This document shows positions 42,901 through 53,100 of a stretch of DNA of 64,000 nucleotides, in pieces (the stretch's first letter is position 1; each line of letters starts with the position of its first letter). Location of the stretch: contig JANEZZ010001677.1 in the NCBI GenBank assembly GCA_026122225.1, positions 372,001 to 436,000 on the forward strand, in the 5' to 3' direction. The translations under genes were made by a program, and so were the position numbers. Under the pieces are notes generated by a model. That model was given only the letters and a program-made list of their open reading frames with translations. It made no database searches and was not told the DNA's origin. The stretch comes from Heloderma charlesbogerti. Lineage: Eukaryota; Chordata; Lepidosauria; Squamata; Helodermatidae.

Positions 42901-44976
42901 TAAGCAGAACCATGCTGGATCAGGCCAAGCTGGGTCTCCTACCAGTAGCTGACAAGATCCTTCGAGGGGCTCTGCAAGCAAGGCACGGGAGTGACTGCTC
43001 AGCCTCAGCCACCCATCAGCCTCAGCCAGCATGGCCCATGGATCACAGATTATGCGACTTGCCGTCCAAAACATCTGGAAGCCGCCGGGTTGGGGGAAGG
43101 CGGTGCAGACCAGCAGTCCCCAACCCAGGGGTCCCCAAAGCAGCGCCCGCAACAGGGTCCCCAATGGGGTGCCTGCAGGTACCCATTTTTTCTGACTTTT
43201 TAAATAAACGTCAATGGATTTGTATGAAATGCATACAACTTTCTAACAATTATGCATGGGCTTCAACAGAAGAAGATCAAATATCCAAATAAGTATCCAT
43301 TTGAAGGTGGCATCTATGTGCCACCCATTCAAGTATTGAAAGCACTATAAAGTCCTGAATCCACTGCATTGTAGGAGTGTTTATTCTTCTAATGTTGTAA
43401 TATCAGTTTTTAGCTGTCAAAAGGGTACGGAGAATCCTTTTACTCTGACCGTTTGTTAATTTCCACAAAGCAGATAAATAATGTAAAAGAGTATGTACAT
43501 CAGTGAATATTAAAGACCGCTCCAGTACAAAATTTATCTGTGTAACAACCTCCCCCACAAAAGAAGCAACTACTGGACATTATCAAAACATACGTTTAAA
43601 AGAAGGCTTTGCTGTATTGCACTGCCAGCAATTAGCCGAATTAGACAATCTCTTATTAAAGAAACATTGTGGCGTACAACTGACACGAAACAGAAGTTCC
43701 TGCTAAATAAGATGCCGCCAAATATCCATAGATGCAACAGGTAGACACTAAAACTGACCAGGCATTTTGCAGTGGTGCCCACAGCATGGTCTCAAATGTG
43801 CCCATGGGTCCAAAATGTTTGGGGATCTCTGCCCCAATCTGTTGCCCTCCAGCTGTGTTGGATTACAAGTCCAATCAGCCCTGGCCAGCAGGACTAATGG
43901 TCACAGATGATGGGCCTTACAACCCAAACCATCTGGAGGGTTGGGGTAGGTGGCCGCTTTGCACGCTCAGATGGATCCCAGGGGCGGATTCAAAGCTTTC
44001 CCCCGCTCCAGAGTACCTGACGTTGGGGTCTCCACCGTACTGGAGGATGAGTCTGAGGCACCGAATCCCACTCTCTTGTTCCACGCCAGCCGCAAGATGG
44101 ATTGCAGCGATCCCCTCTGGCAGAACCAAGTTGGGGTCAGCGCCCCTTTGGAGGAGGGCTTCTACCATCCTGGAAAGCAAGAGGGAGAAAGAGCTTCGAG
44201 GCGGAAGGGAAGCCCCCGCAAGGCACCCGAGGCGAAAGCCAGACTGCTCTGAGCGTTCCCCTTCCGCTCCCAGTCCCAGACCAGTTCCGCACACTGCTCA
44301 CTCTAGATCATCCTCTCTAATCGCAACCTTGGGTGCGCACACCAGTCATCTGTAAGAGAAAACGCACATCTGCAGCAAACAACAACAACAAAGGTTCACT
44401 TGCAGATGGGAATTTCTTCAGCAGAATCAAGTTTTTGAGAAACACACACACACAAAACAAAAGGCTTGTTCTCAAACAAATAAGCACAATTTATTTTGTT
44501 TTCAAAACAAATAAGCACAATGGGCTGCAGATGTGGTATTTTTAATGAAAATTGGTTTTAGCTATTCTATACGTTGTATGTTTTAATCATTCCATTGTAA
44601 GCTGCCTTGTGTCTTTTTAAAGCGAAGGGGGACTAAGAAACTCAAATTATTATTATTATTAACTTGTAGCCCGCCTTTCTACCAAAAAATGGCACCCAAG
44701 GTGGTTAAATGGCACCCAAGGTGGATCAATGTGGTTTCTTGGTTTGGAAGGTGATGGGTCGTTTTTGTTTGGAGAACCAATCGCCTTTTTGCAGACAGAA
44801 GCAACATAAAGACAGAAGGATGTATGTAAAGAAATAACGAAAGAAATCCACTTGGGCAAGCGAACGAAACAAAAAAACACAGTGCACGTGTACAGGCGCA
44901 TCCACACGTGCACTTACGCGTCCCCCTCGCCTCTCAGCGCCTCGCAGAGTTTGCCAGCGAGCTGTAGAGCGGTCAT
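30961..44976 (-). CDS. ANKLE1: ANKLE1, ankyrin-repeat and LEM-domain GIY-YIG endonuclease (9 coding exons)
   Basis: Exons, 5' to 3' on the minus strand: 44976-44918, 44169-44017, 42657-42552, 40805-40697, 40578-37669, 36878-36716, 35558-35387, 34787-34658 and 31133-30961. All have GT/AG borders and compatible phases, giving 1324 residues plus TGA. Domains: ankyrin repeats at about residues 20-140 (GADPNLVLPEG, DDLTPLHVAASWG, DQDGNTALNLALEQG); a long Ser/Thr/Pro-rich linker at 145-1060; a LEM domain at about 1065-1105 (LSDEVLFRKLRDFGV); a GIY-YIG nuclease at about 1145-1300 with FNYLLLD, AIFYVGKG, the Arg in SRPYSHLYEAL and the Glu region VEAYTREACM; then a basic tail (MKRRR) and LLHRAMQIFLAEGERQLRP. 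Known for the family: a metazoan nuclease that cuts branched DNA and chromatin bridges (C. elegans LEM-3). The domain order matches, but length is about twice the human 615 residues because of one 2910-nt exon. The catalytic motifs look intact. Confidence 0.96.
31716..32266. mobile_element. Foldback hAT element (MER1/Charlie-like) in ANKLE1 intron 8
   Basis: TIRs CAGGGGTCCCCAGG and (reverse) CAGCTGTCCCCAAC are flanked by 8-bp duplications CTCTAAAG / CTATAAAG (7 of 8). Sub-terminal ACTGGTACCGGTCCGTGGCC and AAATTGTCTTCCACAAGACC resemble mammalian MER1/Charlie3-type elements. The whole element is a long GC-rich inverted repeat around AATAGGCTACATAAACC / CTTTACGTAGCCTATT at about 31980-32012. Confidence 0.85.
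32409..34120 (-). mobile_element. CR1/L3-type LINE in ANKLE1 intron 8
   Basis: The minus strand has an open 234-codon piece of reverse transcriptase ([64 protein letters not shown]) ending in a frame break, an upstream RT piece (NYRPVSLMSVPGKL near 33875), and a 700-bp 3' part ending in the AAGAACATCAGAAGAGCCCT terminus. Dead but fairly well preserved. Confidence 0.9.
34190..34445 (+). mobile_element. CR1 LINE 3' fragment
   Basis: Contains TGGATGGCCATAAATTGGGG, GGGTTAGACTAGATGCCCTC and CCTCCAACTCTGATTCTGCA, a CR1 3' region. Confidence 0.75.
34963..35245. mobile_element. hAT-like element in ANKLE1 intron 7
   Basis: Starts CACAGGGGTTGGGAACCTCA and CCAAATCTGGCCCTC; shares TTTTTGGCCTC...CTTTTGGCCCTGCCC and the CTTCCAAAATGGAATTCAGG block with the other hAT copies. 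Confidence 0.55.
36060..36265 (+). mobile_element. tRNA-Ala SINE with preceding linker (ANKLE1 intron 6)
   Basis: Tail scrap TTCCTATGTTTG, linker CCTTTATTCAGAAACATGAG, then head TAAGCTCAGTGGTAGAACAC, anticodon-like CATTGCATGCAAAAGATCC, box B CGGGTTCAATCCCTGG. Confidence 0.85.
36295..36430. repeat. Palindromic MITE, two partial copies
   Basis: GGACTTCATCTCCCAGAAAC, GCTGGGAGTTGGAATGGC and TTAGTCCAACACATCTGGAG arms. Confidence 0.6.
36951..36974. repeat. (ACAG)n microsatellite
   Basis: Six perfect or near-perfect tetranucleotides. Confidence 0.9.
37083..37425 (-). mobile_element. CR1 fragment split by a palindromic MITE (ANKLE1 intron 5)
   Basis: CR1 parts GGAGAGCCCACCACCGCTCA ... TCTATCCTCCTGCAACTTTA and TTGACCTCTTCTATCTGACA ... 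GTCATATCCTCTTATG flank a palindrome at about 37245-37320 (CTGTCCAGATGTGTTGGCCC / ACACATCTGGAGAGCACCAG). Confidence 0.75.
37669..40578 (-). other. ANKLE1: ANKLE1 exon 5: 2910-nt exon encoding the expanded linker and LEM domain
   Basis: One uninterrupted open exon, phase-compatible on both sides (acceptor TTTTATTCAG before 40578, donor GTGGGT after 37669). It encodes about 970 residues. The first roughly 920 are low-complexity, rich in Ser, Thr, Pro, Glu and Asp, with no recognisable fold. The last 48 are the LEM domain. An 11-residue tandem repeat lies inside it. That a reading frame this long stays open beside clearly decayed repeats indicates selection on the protein. Confidence 0.9.
38795..38893 (-). 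repeat. 33-bp tandem repeat coding for three 11-residue units in ANKLE1
   Basis: Three in-frame copies of a 33-bp unit encode variants of VDDTMPVPHRT (VLHRT and FPHQT in the other copies). The two downstream-strand copies are nearly identical in DNA, which suggests recent unit gain. It lies in the disordered linker of ANKLE1. Confidence 0.9.
40979..42330. other. ANKLE1 intron 3, mostly unique
   Basis: A repeated motif AACCATGGTTTGAAGTGGGG / TATGGTTTGTGCCAACAATG near 41090-41150 suggests an old inverted repeat. A scrap of the 'AAGTCCATTGAAAT' MITE family lies near 42196-42270. Confidence 0.4.
42335..42450. repeat. Palindromic MITE in ANKLE1 intron 3
   Basis: CTTCTCCAGATGTTTCAGGC / AAGTCAAAAACATCCAGAGG arms about a GGCCATGTTGGC centre. 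Confidence 0.7.
42660..44010. other. ANKLE1 intron 2 with MITE and L3 scraps
   Basis: L3-type terminus AGAACATAAGCAGAACCATG at about 42897. Palindromic MITE at 43835-43945 (GCTGTGTTGGATTACAAGTC / CTTACAACCCAAACCATCTG). The rest is AT-rich and unassigned. Confidence 0.5.
44170..44917. other. ANKLE1 intron 1
   Basis: Contains an (ATT)n run and a CORE-SINE/L2-like scrap GTAGCCCGCCTTTCTACCAA near 44665. A short direct repeat TGGCACCCAAGGTGG occurs twice at 44690-44722. Confidence 0.5.
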
Positions 44977-45002
44977 CCTACCACTAGGGGGAACCCAAGG
45001 GA

Positions 45003-45500
45003 AAGCAGGGGCGCGTCTGCGCATGCTCAGCGCCGCGGCCGCGCATGCGAACTCTTCTCACAGCGGCCCACGGCCTCTTCCATCCCCGCGCGGCGGCGGC
45101 GGCGGCGGCGGGCGAGGCGAGGCCCGGAGGCTTCGCTTTGAGGCCGGCGGGAGCCGCTCCCGTCGCGGGGCCCCGGTTGCGGGCAGCGAGGCCGCCGCGG
45201 GTCTGTCACGACAGCCGCTGCCGGAGCGGCGCCGCCATCTTGGTCCCCATGTTTGAGGCTTCCCGCTTAGGCCCCGCCGAGGCTTCTCATTGGCTGGGAG
45301 CGGCGTATACGTCATCGGATGGCTTGACGGCTTGGCTAGCGAATAAGTGACGCTGGGTGGGGACGAATCCTTTGCAAGGACAGGTTGAAAGGGCACAAGG
45401 TCTCCGCCTCCTCTCTGGACCCCGCCTACATCGCTCATTGGATCGGTGGCACGTCAGCTGACTGACGTCTTAGTGGGCGGTTCTGCCCCGCTCCGCCGCC
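45003..45500 (-). promoter_or_regulatory. CpG-rich promoter and 5' UTR of ANKLE1
   Basis: A CpG-dense block starts 27 bp upstream of the ANKLE1 ATG (44976). It contains two NRF1-like sites (45018-45028 and 45041-45051), a YY1-type site whose minus strand reads CCAAGATGGCGGC at 45233-45243, minus-strand CCAAT boxes near 45290 and 45438, and CRE-like TGACGTC/TACGTCA sites near 45307 and 45463. YY1 sites of this form usually lie at or just downstream of a start site, so transcription probably starts near 45.25 kb. No + strand gene was recognised from the block. Confidence 0.7.
45206..45250 (-). other. Upstream ORF of 14 codons in the presumed ANKLE1 leader
   Basis: On the minus strand, ATG at 45250-45248 opens a 14-codon frame ending in TGA at 45208-45206. 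A second in-frame ATG lies inside the YY1 motif. It would be translated only if transcription starts at or upstream of 45250, or of 45238 for the inner ATG. Its effect on ANKLE1 translation is inference. Confidence 0.3.
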
Positions 45501-45509
45501 TCCGATAGG

Positions 45510-45935
45510 CTGAAGGGAGTCAGAGGCTTTTTGTCTGCAAACTGGATTATTTCCGGATTATTTTTGAAACTCTGGTCCATCTGAAATCTAATTGCTTTTT
45601 TTTTTTTAATTTTCCTTATATTTATTTCATTTACATCCTGATTTTATGTTTACATGTTTTCATTGCATCTACATCCTCCTTGCATCAGCACGGATTGCTT
45701 TTTTTTTTCAGTACTGGTTGCATTTTCACTTTTTTTTTAAGTGCATATCTTCATCGCATGTCTAAGTGCCTATCTGGATTGCAACCCCCTTTGAGCGAAT
45801 ATTCATTTCAATTTAGTTTAATCCGTATGTTTTGATTGCATTCACACAGCCTTTTTTTCTTTAATTTGCATTTAATTCAACCCACGCATTTGCTCTGAGG
45901 CCACCCCACACCTGTTCCGCTTGTCTTATGCACCT
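45510..45935. other. T-rich upstream flank of ANKLE1
   Basis: Several poly-T runs and loosely repeated TTTGCATT/TTGCATCTACATCC phrases (45590-45880) hint at a degenerate tandem repeat. No gene. Confidence 0.4.
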
Positions 45936-45939
45936 TCCA

Positions 45940-46050
45940 AATTCGTGCCTCGGGAACTACAACTCCCATCATCTGACCACTTGGCCAGGCTGGCTGAGGC
46001 TGATGGGGGCTGGAGTCTCAACATCATTTGGAGGGCCACAGCTCCCCAAC
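45940..46050. repeat. Palindromic MITE (ACTACAACTCCCATCA type)
   Basis: GGGAACTACAACTCCCATCA opposes GCTGATGGGGGCTGGAGTCT. Confidence 0.75.
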
Positions 46051-46054
46051 CTCG

Positions 46055-46980
46055 GGAATTGTGACGGTGAATGCTCATAACACACAATGGAAAACTCTAG
46101 GACTTGATGAGAAGTATTTCTCTTCCTCTGCTACCCACCCCGAAGCAGAAGCAAATGCTGTCTGTGCCCTCGAACAAAGTCAAGAGATTATTGTCCCTGT
46201 ACGGCAGGTGGGCTGTGCATGCCAAGGCAAGCAATATTGGGTCACAACAACCCTGCAGTGCAGTCCAGTGCAATCCTCATGTCTTTGCAGGGGAACAGGA
46301 TCGAGCTGAGCAATGAACAATAATCCACTAATACCACCCTTTTTAATTTCCCCAGACTCGGGGGCGGGGCTACTGGGTCTGAGAAATGGTGCAGGGGGAG
46401 GGGCTACAACCCCCATGCTGGCTGGGGATGATGGAAATTGTAATCCAGCCCACACTGGGGGCACCAGATTGAGGATGGCTACCCTGCAGCTTCTCTGCTG
46501 TGCTACACACAACCTTGCTGAGCCTGCAGACTCTGGCCTCATCCGTCGGCCAGCGACCAAAGGCTGCTGAAAGGCTGCACCCCACCCCCCTCCCAAGAAG
46601 ACCATGGCAAGGGGAAGACCAACCTGGCCCCATCCACTGGCTAGAGGGGAAACAGCTGCAGGGAGTTTGTTTCGCCCTTCCCTGCCAGAAAGAACACCTA
46701 TGAGAACTTTGAAACTAAGAGCTGGTGCCCGAGTGTTTTTTTTGCTTGCTTGCTTGCTTCCTCCCTCCCTCCCAATCCCTTTTCCATTTGTGTTGTGGCT
46801 GTTAAGACTGTAAGCCCAAATGCAGGGGCTGTGTTATTATTAGCCTTTATAAGCCTGTCCTGGGAGTCTTTTTGGAACAAAAATGCTATAAAAGAAACAA
46901 ACGAACTTGTAGAACTTGTATTGTATTGATAGATATCAATTGCACTAATAAAAAGAAAGGTTCTATACACACCCAAACTG
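46055..46980. other. Short intergenic gap between BABAM1 3' end and ANKLE1 promoter
   Basis: A worn MITE pair near 46400-46480 (GGGGCTACAACCCCCATGCT, GATGATGGAAATTGTAATCC) and a (TTGC)n/(CTCC)n run at 46742-46770. No gene. Confidence 0.45.
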
Positions 46981-46983
46981 CAG

Positions 46984-46989
46984 TTTAAT
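46984..46989 (-). terminator. ATTAAA poly(A) signal candidate for BABAM1
   Basis: The variant poly(A) hexamer lies 150 nt past the BABAM1 stop on the minus strand, a plausible 3' UTR length. No closer AATAAA was seen on that strand. Confidence 0.4.
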
Positions 46990-47138
46990 CCCTAATAGCA
47001 AGATGTCAAAACACGTACACACCCTGGGCACTGCAACACATTTGTTTGCTACATGGCCGCTTTGCAAAGAGAGGCTCCAAGCCTCAGATTCCTTCTGTCT
47101 GCTTCTGCCACCCCACCCCGCTCCCCGATTCAAGCTGG

Positions 47139-50100
47139 TCACACTACGGCTTCGATTTCCGGCACCTCCTCTTCCTCCAGCATGCTGTACGAAGCGTGGG
47201 TTTGAAACGGGCGCTGGAGTGGATGGGCCAGCAGCTTGGCCATGCAGTTGTGCAGCTCAACAGCCGGGCCCGTCAGAGACACTTCGTACTTGTAATTGGT
47301 GCCTTTCGCATCCAGGTTGCTGAAAAAGGCAAAGGTCTCCTGGACACAGAGAGAGAGAGAGACCAGTTAGCAGAGTCTAGATTGTAAACAGCTTGCAAAT
47401 GTGCCCACTTCAAATGGCGTTTTGTTCGAGTGCGCTACTAGCGAGGTGCTTCCCCCCCAAATACTAGCAGCGTGCTTTTTTTATACTAGCTGCATGCTTT
47501 TCCGACCACACACACACACACACCGCGCACGCACACACACAGAACCCCAGCAGTAAATAATTTGGGATGGCACAGGGAACAGAACAGAAAATCATAACCT
47601 AATTTAAGAGCAAATCCACATGTATCTGTTTTCAAAATTGGGGGCAGGGGAGAGAAACAGACCCTGGCACCAAAAGGAGCAAAGTGCAGTGTCCCAAATT
47701 AATGTGGATCAGATAATGTGGAACACACCTTCCCCACTGGGACTCTCTGCAGCCTATGAAATGGGTCTGTCCCTCTGCCCCCTGCGTTTGTCTCCATTGT
47801 TCACCCAGACAACAAGCCACTCGGGTGAGTTCTGGATTCCTCTCTCTCATCTGCCTGGTGGGCTATCTGCAGATGTGGGGCAACACGTTTTCAGAATACA
47901 CACACACACACTCTTAACACAAGTCAGACATTTGGTCCATGAACCTGGAACCTTCTGCATGCAAACAGAAGGTGCCATTAATAATACTGTAAGATGCTAG
48001 ACCTCACACTCCTGAATAAAGGGCTGGTTTTAAATACGAACATAGGAAGCTGCCTTATACTGAGTCAGACCCTTGATTCATCTATCAATGTTGTCTACAC
48101 TGATGGGCAGTGGCGGCTCTCCAGGGTTTCAGGCAGGATTCTTTCCTAGCCCTTCCTGGAGATGTTGCCAGGGTTCAAACTTGGAAGTTTCTGCACGCAA
48201 AGTAATAAAAATAAAACAAGAAAGCAGGGGTTCTGTCAAACTGAACTACAGCACGCCGACCCCGCATGCACATACAGGTATTTTCCTTGCTTGGCTTCCG
48301 ATGAGAGGTGAGCACAGGCCTCCTTGCGACCGCCTCCTCTCCCCCACCAAGTCTGATCCAGCCGGGATCATCTTCTGCCAGCAAAACTCAGACAGACTTT
48401 ACCTTCCAGCTGGTTTCGTCCTCTTTCTCCTCCACGCCGTTGTGGATGTACAGCACGTCAAAGAAGTAGTAAGGGCACTGTAGCATTTTCTGCAGGAAGG
48501 GAAGAATATGCCGACGCCAGCATGAGCAGTAATGGAATGGCCGGCTCCAGGAGCCACGTGAAATCAGCCGACAGACGTTGCTAGCCTGCACAACATTTTT
48601 ACTAGCCTGACAAGAGCAGTAGGCTGCACTTCTGTGCTGCATCCAGTATGGAGATGCACATTATTGGCCCCTTAGCAGCCCTTTAAAAAACAAACAAACA
48701 CCTTTCTATCAAGTGGATTGATGGAGAAGGGACGGAGCAATCTAGCCCTCCTCTACACTCACCTGCATGAGCCTCCTGATTGCCCATGGTGACCAGGGGA
48801 GCTGTTAAATACAAGGCTGGGCTTGAGGATAACATCCCACGAGAATTTTCATGGGAAAAGGGGGAATAATTTTATTTATTTATTTATTTATTTATTTCAT
48901 TTCTATACCGCCCAATAGCCGAAGCTCTCTGGGCGGTTCACAAAAACTAAAACCAAACAACACACAATAAAACAATTTAAAATATATAGAACATTAAAAC
49001 CACAATATAACAATACAACCACAATAAAACCTAGCAGCAGTACAGGAGTTTAAAATACAGAAGCATGCACCTTCATCTGGTCTGTCACGGACACCGGCGG
49101 CTCGCAAGCAGGGCGGCTGTACACCAAGATGGTTCTGACCACGTAAGGGGGTGGGATGGTTTGGATATTCTCCGTGACAGGCAGCTCCGTCTTCTGCTGT
49201 CTGTATGGAAGGAGAGTGCGTGAGCGCGTGCACCAGATAATTTGGTCTGTGGATTGGGATGGATCATCTCTTAATGCCCAAGAGGGACCTGCCACAAAGT
49301 TATTTTCTTGTGGTGGCCATTTTCAGTCCACAAAGGCTTACATCTGGGGTCTCCAATGCTCCTGGACCCCTCTCTATGCATTCCTTCAGATGTTTTAAAA
49401 AATAAACCTTAAACTCAAGAGGCTGGCATGCTGCAAAGTGAAGGGCTGCCCTCCAGCGCCACTTTCATTTGGGTTCGAAAGAGAGGTTTTGTGGTTTGGA
49501 GCTCAGACTCCACCTCTGCCTTTCACTTCGGTTCTTGGAGACATTACTTTTCTCTTAGCCTCACCAATTTTGCCTGCTGGGGAACGAGTGTTTTGTGACC
49601 GGCCATGCCCCACTGTGGCAGCCCTTTTAACAATGGGCAAGACCACATACCCCTGGCAGCCATTTTGTGAGAGGGCCCATGACTCTCAAAATCCCACATG
49701 TGCCCAAAAATGCTGGGGCTCCTGGCTTATGCCAGAACAAATTTATTAGCTGTTTAGATGCCACAAGACTTTGGGACTGTTTTTCCTGCTGTGAACCGCT
49801 TTGCAAATCATTCTGGTTGAAAAGTGCTATATAAATAGCGTAAAAAAATAGAAGTATAATTAATACATATAAGTAAAGGCAGCAAGACTCCACACTGGCA
49901 GTCTCAGCAGACAATAGTAGATGGACCAAAGGTCTGACTCTGTATAAGGCAGCTTCCTATGTTCCTATTTAAATCGACTCTTTGTTTAGACCCATGAGGA
50001 CCGGAACCACTTTTTTTTTTAGGGGAATGGCCATAGCTCAGGGATAGAAGGGCCCAGATTCAATCACCAGCATCTCCAGTTAAAAAAGGATCAGGTAGCA

Positions 50101-53100
50101 GGTGATGGGAAAACCCTTTTCCTGGGAGCCGTTGCTGCCAGTCAGAGCTGACAATACAGGGTGCTGATGGAGACAGGAGGGGGTGCCTTCCGGTTCAAAG
50201 GAGGTTACATATGGGCCGGAGGCCCTGCTTGGCATGAACACCCTGAGTTCAAATTCCTTCCACCCCTTATTAAAAAGGATGTCACGCGACATGGGAGGCT
50301 CCTCTGGGGAGACAGTTCTGGGCTATTTCGTTTATTTATTTGATTTACACCCTGCCTTCCTGCCCCAAAATGGCCCTCAATGTGACCAGATGTGCCAGCG
50401 GCACGACTCGGTGTAAGACAGTTTCAGGTGCGCAATACAAGGTCTATTTGTTTACTATGTCCTGGGTTTGTTTTTAAATATAGATGCCTGTGTGTTGTTA
50501 GCCATCTCGAGCTGGTTACGAATCGGGGGAAAAGGAGGCGCCCTGCCTTGCTAACAGAGCACTAAAACATCCCGAGACCAGCCAGGTCACAGAAAGGAGG
50601 AAGCAGACTTACACAAGGTTGAAGAGACCTTCCAGATCTGGGAGAGGAAAGCTAAGAGCCATTGCCTCAACACATCAGTCCCCCCCACTGGTGCTACGGC
50701 CGTGCGTCAGTCCCAGCCCAGCTCCGCGGTCCTCTGAAACGGGGGTAGGCAGGCGGCCTGGTGCGCTCCAGATGTTTTGAACTACAACTCCAATTAGCCC
50801 CAGCCAGCATGGCCATTAGTCAGGGATTCTGGGGATTGGGATTCCAAACATCCAGAGGGCACGGCGTTTACTGCACCTCCTCCAAAGCATAGGGACAGCA
50901 GGAAGAAGCAGCCCATATGCCATATTCTACTACTACGATTAAAACTGTTCTAAAGCATAAGGAGAGCAGGAGAAGGAAGTCCACATCTAGTAATACTTCT
51001 AATAATACTTCTGCGGCTATTAATACTACGATTAAAATTGCTTTAAAACATAAGGTGAACAGCAAGAGGAAGCCTAACACTTCTGCTTCTAATACTTCTG
51101 CTACTAAGTCTACAGTCTACTACTAATATTTCTACTACCTCTACTACTTCTGCTACTATGATTAAAATTGCTCTAATAAGCAGATCAGGAAGAGCAAATC
51201 CACATCTACTAATATGTTTACCACTAATACCTCTGTTGCTGTTACCACTAATACTTCCACTAATAGTACTACTTCTATTATTGCTAATACTGCACCCTAA
51301 AAATCCCCGCATCATCCCAGCTGTAACCCAGACATTTAAAGATGAGCCAAATTAGAACATCTTGGAAAGGGGTGGGCAGATTTCAGGCTTATAGGGATCT
51401 ATCTTGAGGGGGGTTTCCTATGCACTGAGGCTATTATAACCAGCTCAGGGAGTTTTAATTAACTTGTGGCAACGTTACGGCCTCCTAAATTATCAACATG
51501 CCCCCAACCCCACTTTCTTGTCCTGCAGCCCCGCGGGGTTTTGGCGGGGGCGGGGGGCTGTGTGGTTGCCCAAAAGGATACTGAACGACTTGCACACCAC
51601 AGTCTCCAGGTCATACAAACAGCTGCAAACTTCTCTGGGGTCAGAGGTGAAGCCGGAGAGCTGCAGAGAAGGAATTGAGATACCCGCTTGAGCTTCCACA
51701 CCGTTCGACTTGCAGGCGTGGCACAAGCAGAAAAAGCGGAAATAGGAACGAGGATTTATTAAGATTCCTACATCGAGTAGGGGGCTGGTCGAGATGACTT
51801 CCACGGTCCCTTCCAACTCTAAAATTCTGTGATTTATTTTTAGTTGTGAGGTTTTATGATCCACCCATCCTCCTCCATGCTCCCCCCTCCCTCGTTTTAT
51901 CCCACAACAGTCCTGACAGGTAGACTATGCCGAGAATGTGTGACTGTAAGCTTCATAGCCAGATGGGAATTTAAACCCAGGTCTCCCCAGCAATAACCCA
52001 GCAAGGGACCACTACCGGCCCTTGGGACATTTTGGCCTACAACTCCCATCAGGCCCAGCCAGCATAGCCAATGAGAAGGGATGATGGGACAAGTAGCCTT
52101 CAAAAGCCCACCCCTGCGCCCACCCCTGCACAGCACAGCCACCAACCTCTAAATCTGGGGTGCACAACCCCCAGGGGCAAAATCTGGCCCTCCAGGGTCC
52201 CCAGGTGGCCACGTCCTTTTTCCCCAACCACCAAGCGTTGGTTTCACCCAGTTTTCCCCCGTTTTTCTAAAGGATACTTGCAGGAAGAGCTCCAGGCGAC
52301 AATATGCTGGCATTTTTAGAATTCTGGCCCCACCCACTGCTGAAATGGGGCTCCCGAGACCTTCTCTGAAACGGAATTTGGCCCTGGGCTGAAAGCAGCT
52401 CAACGCCCTTGGCCTAAAAGTGTCAAGGTGAAGACAGAAGCATATCCTAGCAAGGGCCAAAGCCAGTGCTCTCTTGGCCCTCAAAAACCAGGTTTCCCAT
52501 GATGCTTTCCTGTGCTGCATAGTGGATGTCATCTGAGGATCAGGGTTCGAATCCCCTTGTCAGCCCTGAAGCTTGCTGAGCAACCCTGGGCCCGTTTCTA
52601 TCCCGACCAAACCTTCCACAACGATCTTTTCGGGGACAGAACAGCGTAACCCATATCCGTGCATTCCCCCTCATGAGCTGAGCAGAGAAAGTGTGGGATA
52701 TGAATATGAATTGTTGTCGTCATCATGAGGGCCAGAAACATGACGTCACCTTTCTTTCTTACGGGATTCTCAGAGGAGCATGTCCTAGGCCATTTCACTC
52801 CACGGCAGCCTGGAGAAACAAACAGGAAGCCCCAAACCCAGACGTACCCACGTGACATCGTTGTTCACCACCACTAGCGCGAATTCGTGGCTCTTGTCGA
52901 TTTTGTGTTTGGTCCGGACGAACATCTCGATCATCTTCTGGGAGATGTTCAAAGCATTGGTTTTGGACCTTCCAGGAGGACAGAAAGGCACATGAGCTAT
53001 ATTCTCGGAGGAAAAGCCATGGCTCCGTGGCAGAGCTCCCGCTTTGCATGCAGAAGGTCCCACATTCGACCCCAGGCAGCATCTCCAGGGAGGACTAGGA

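Noticed and set aside
43732..44355. 207-codon + frame
   Set aside because: Crosses a MITE, an ANKLE1 exon on the other strand and intron; no coherent protein.
45058..45438. 126-codon minus frame in the CpG-rich block, possible N-terminal extension of ANKLE1
   Set aside because: No family similarity, promoter motifs throughout, and the ATG at 44976 gives the expected ankyrin N-terminus.
53045..53075. tRNA-Ala-like sequences with box A and box B
   Set aside because: They are heads of a repeated SINE with long tails; none keeps a full cloverleaf, so not tRNA genes.
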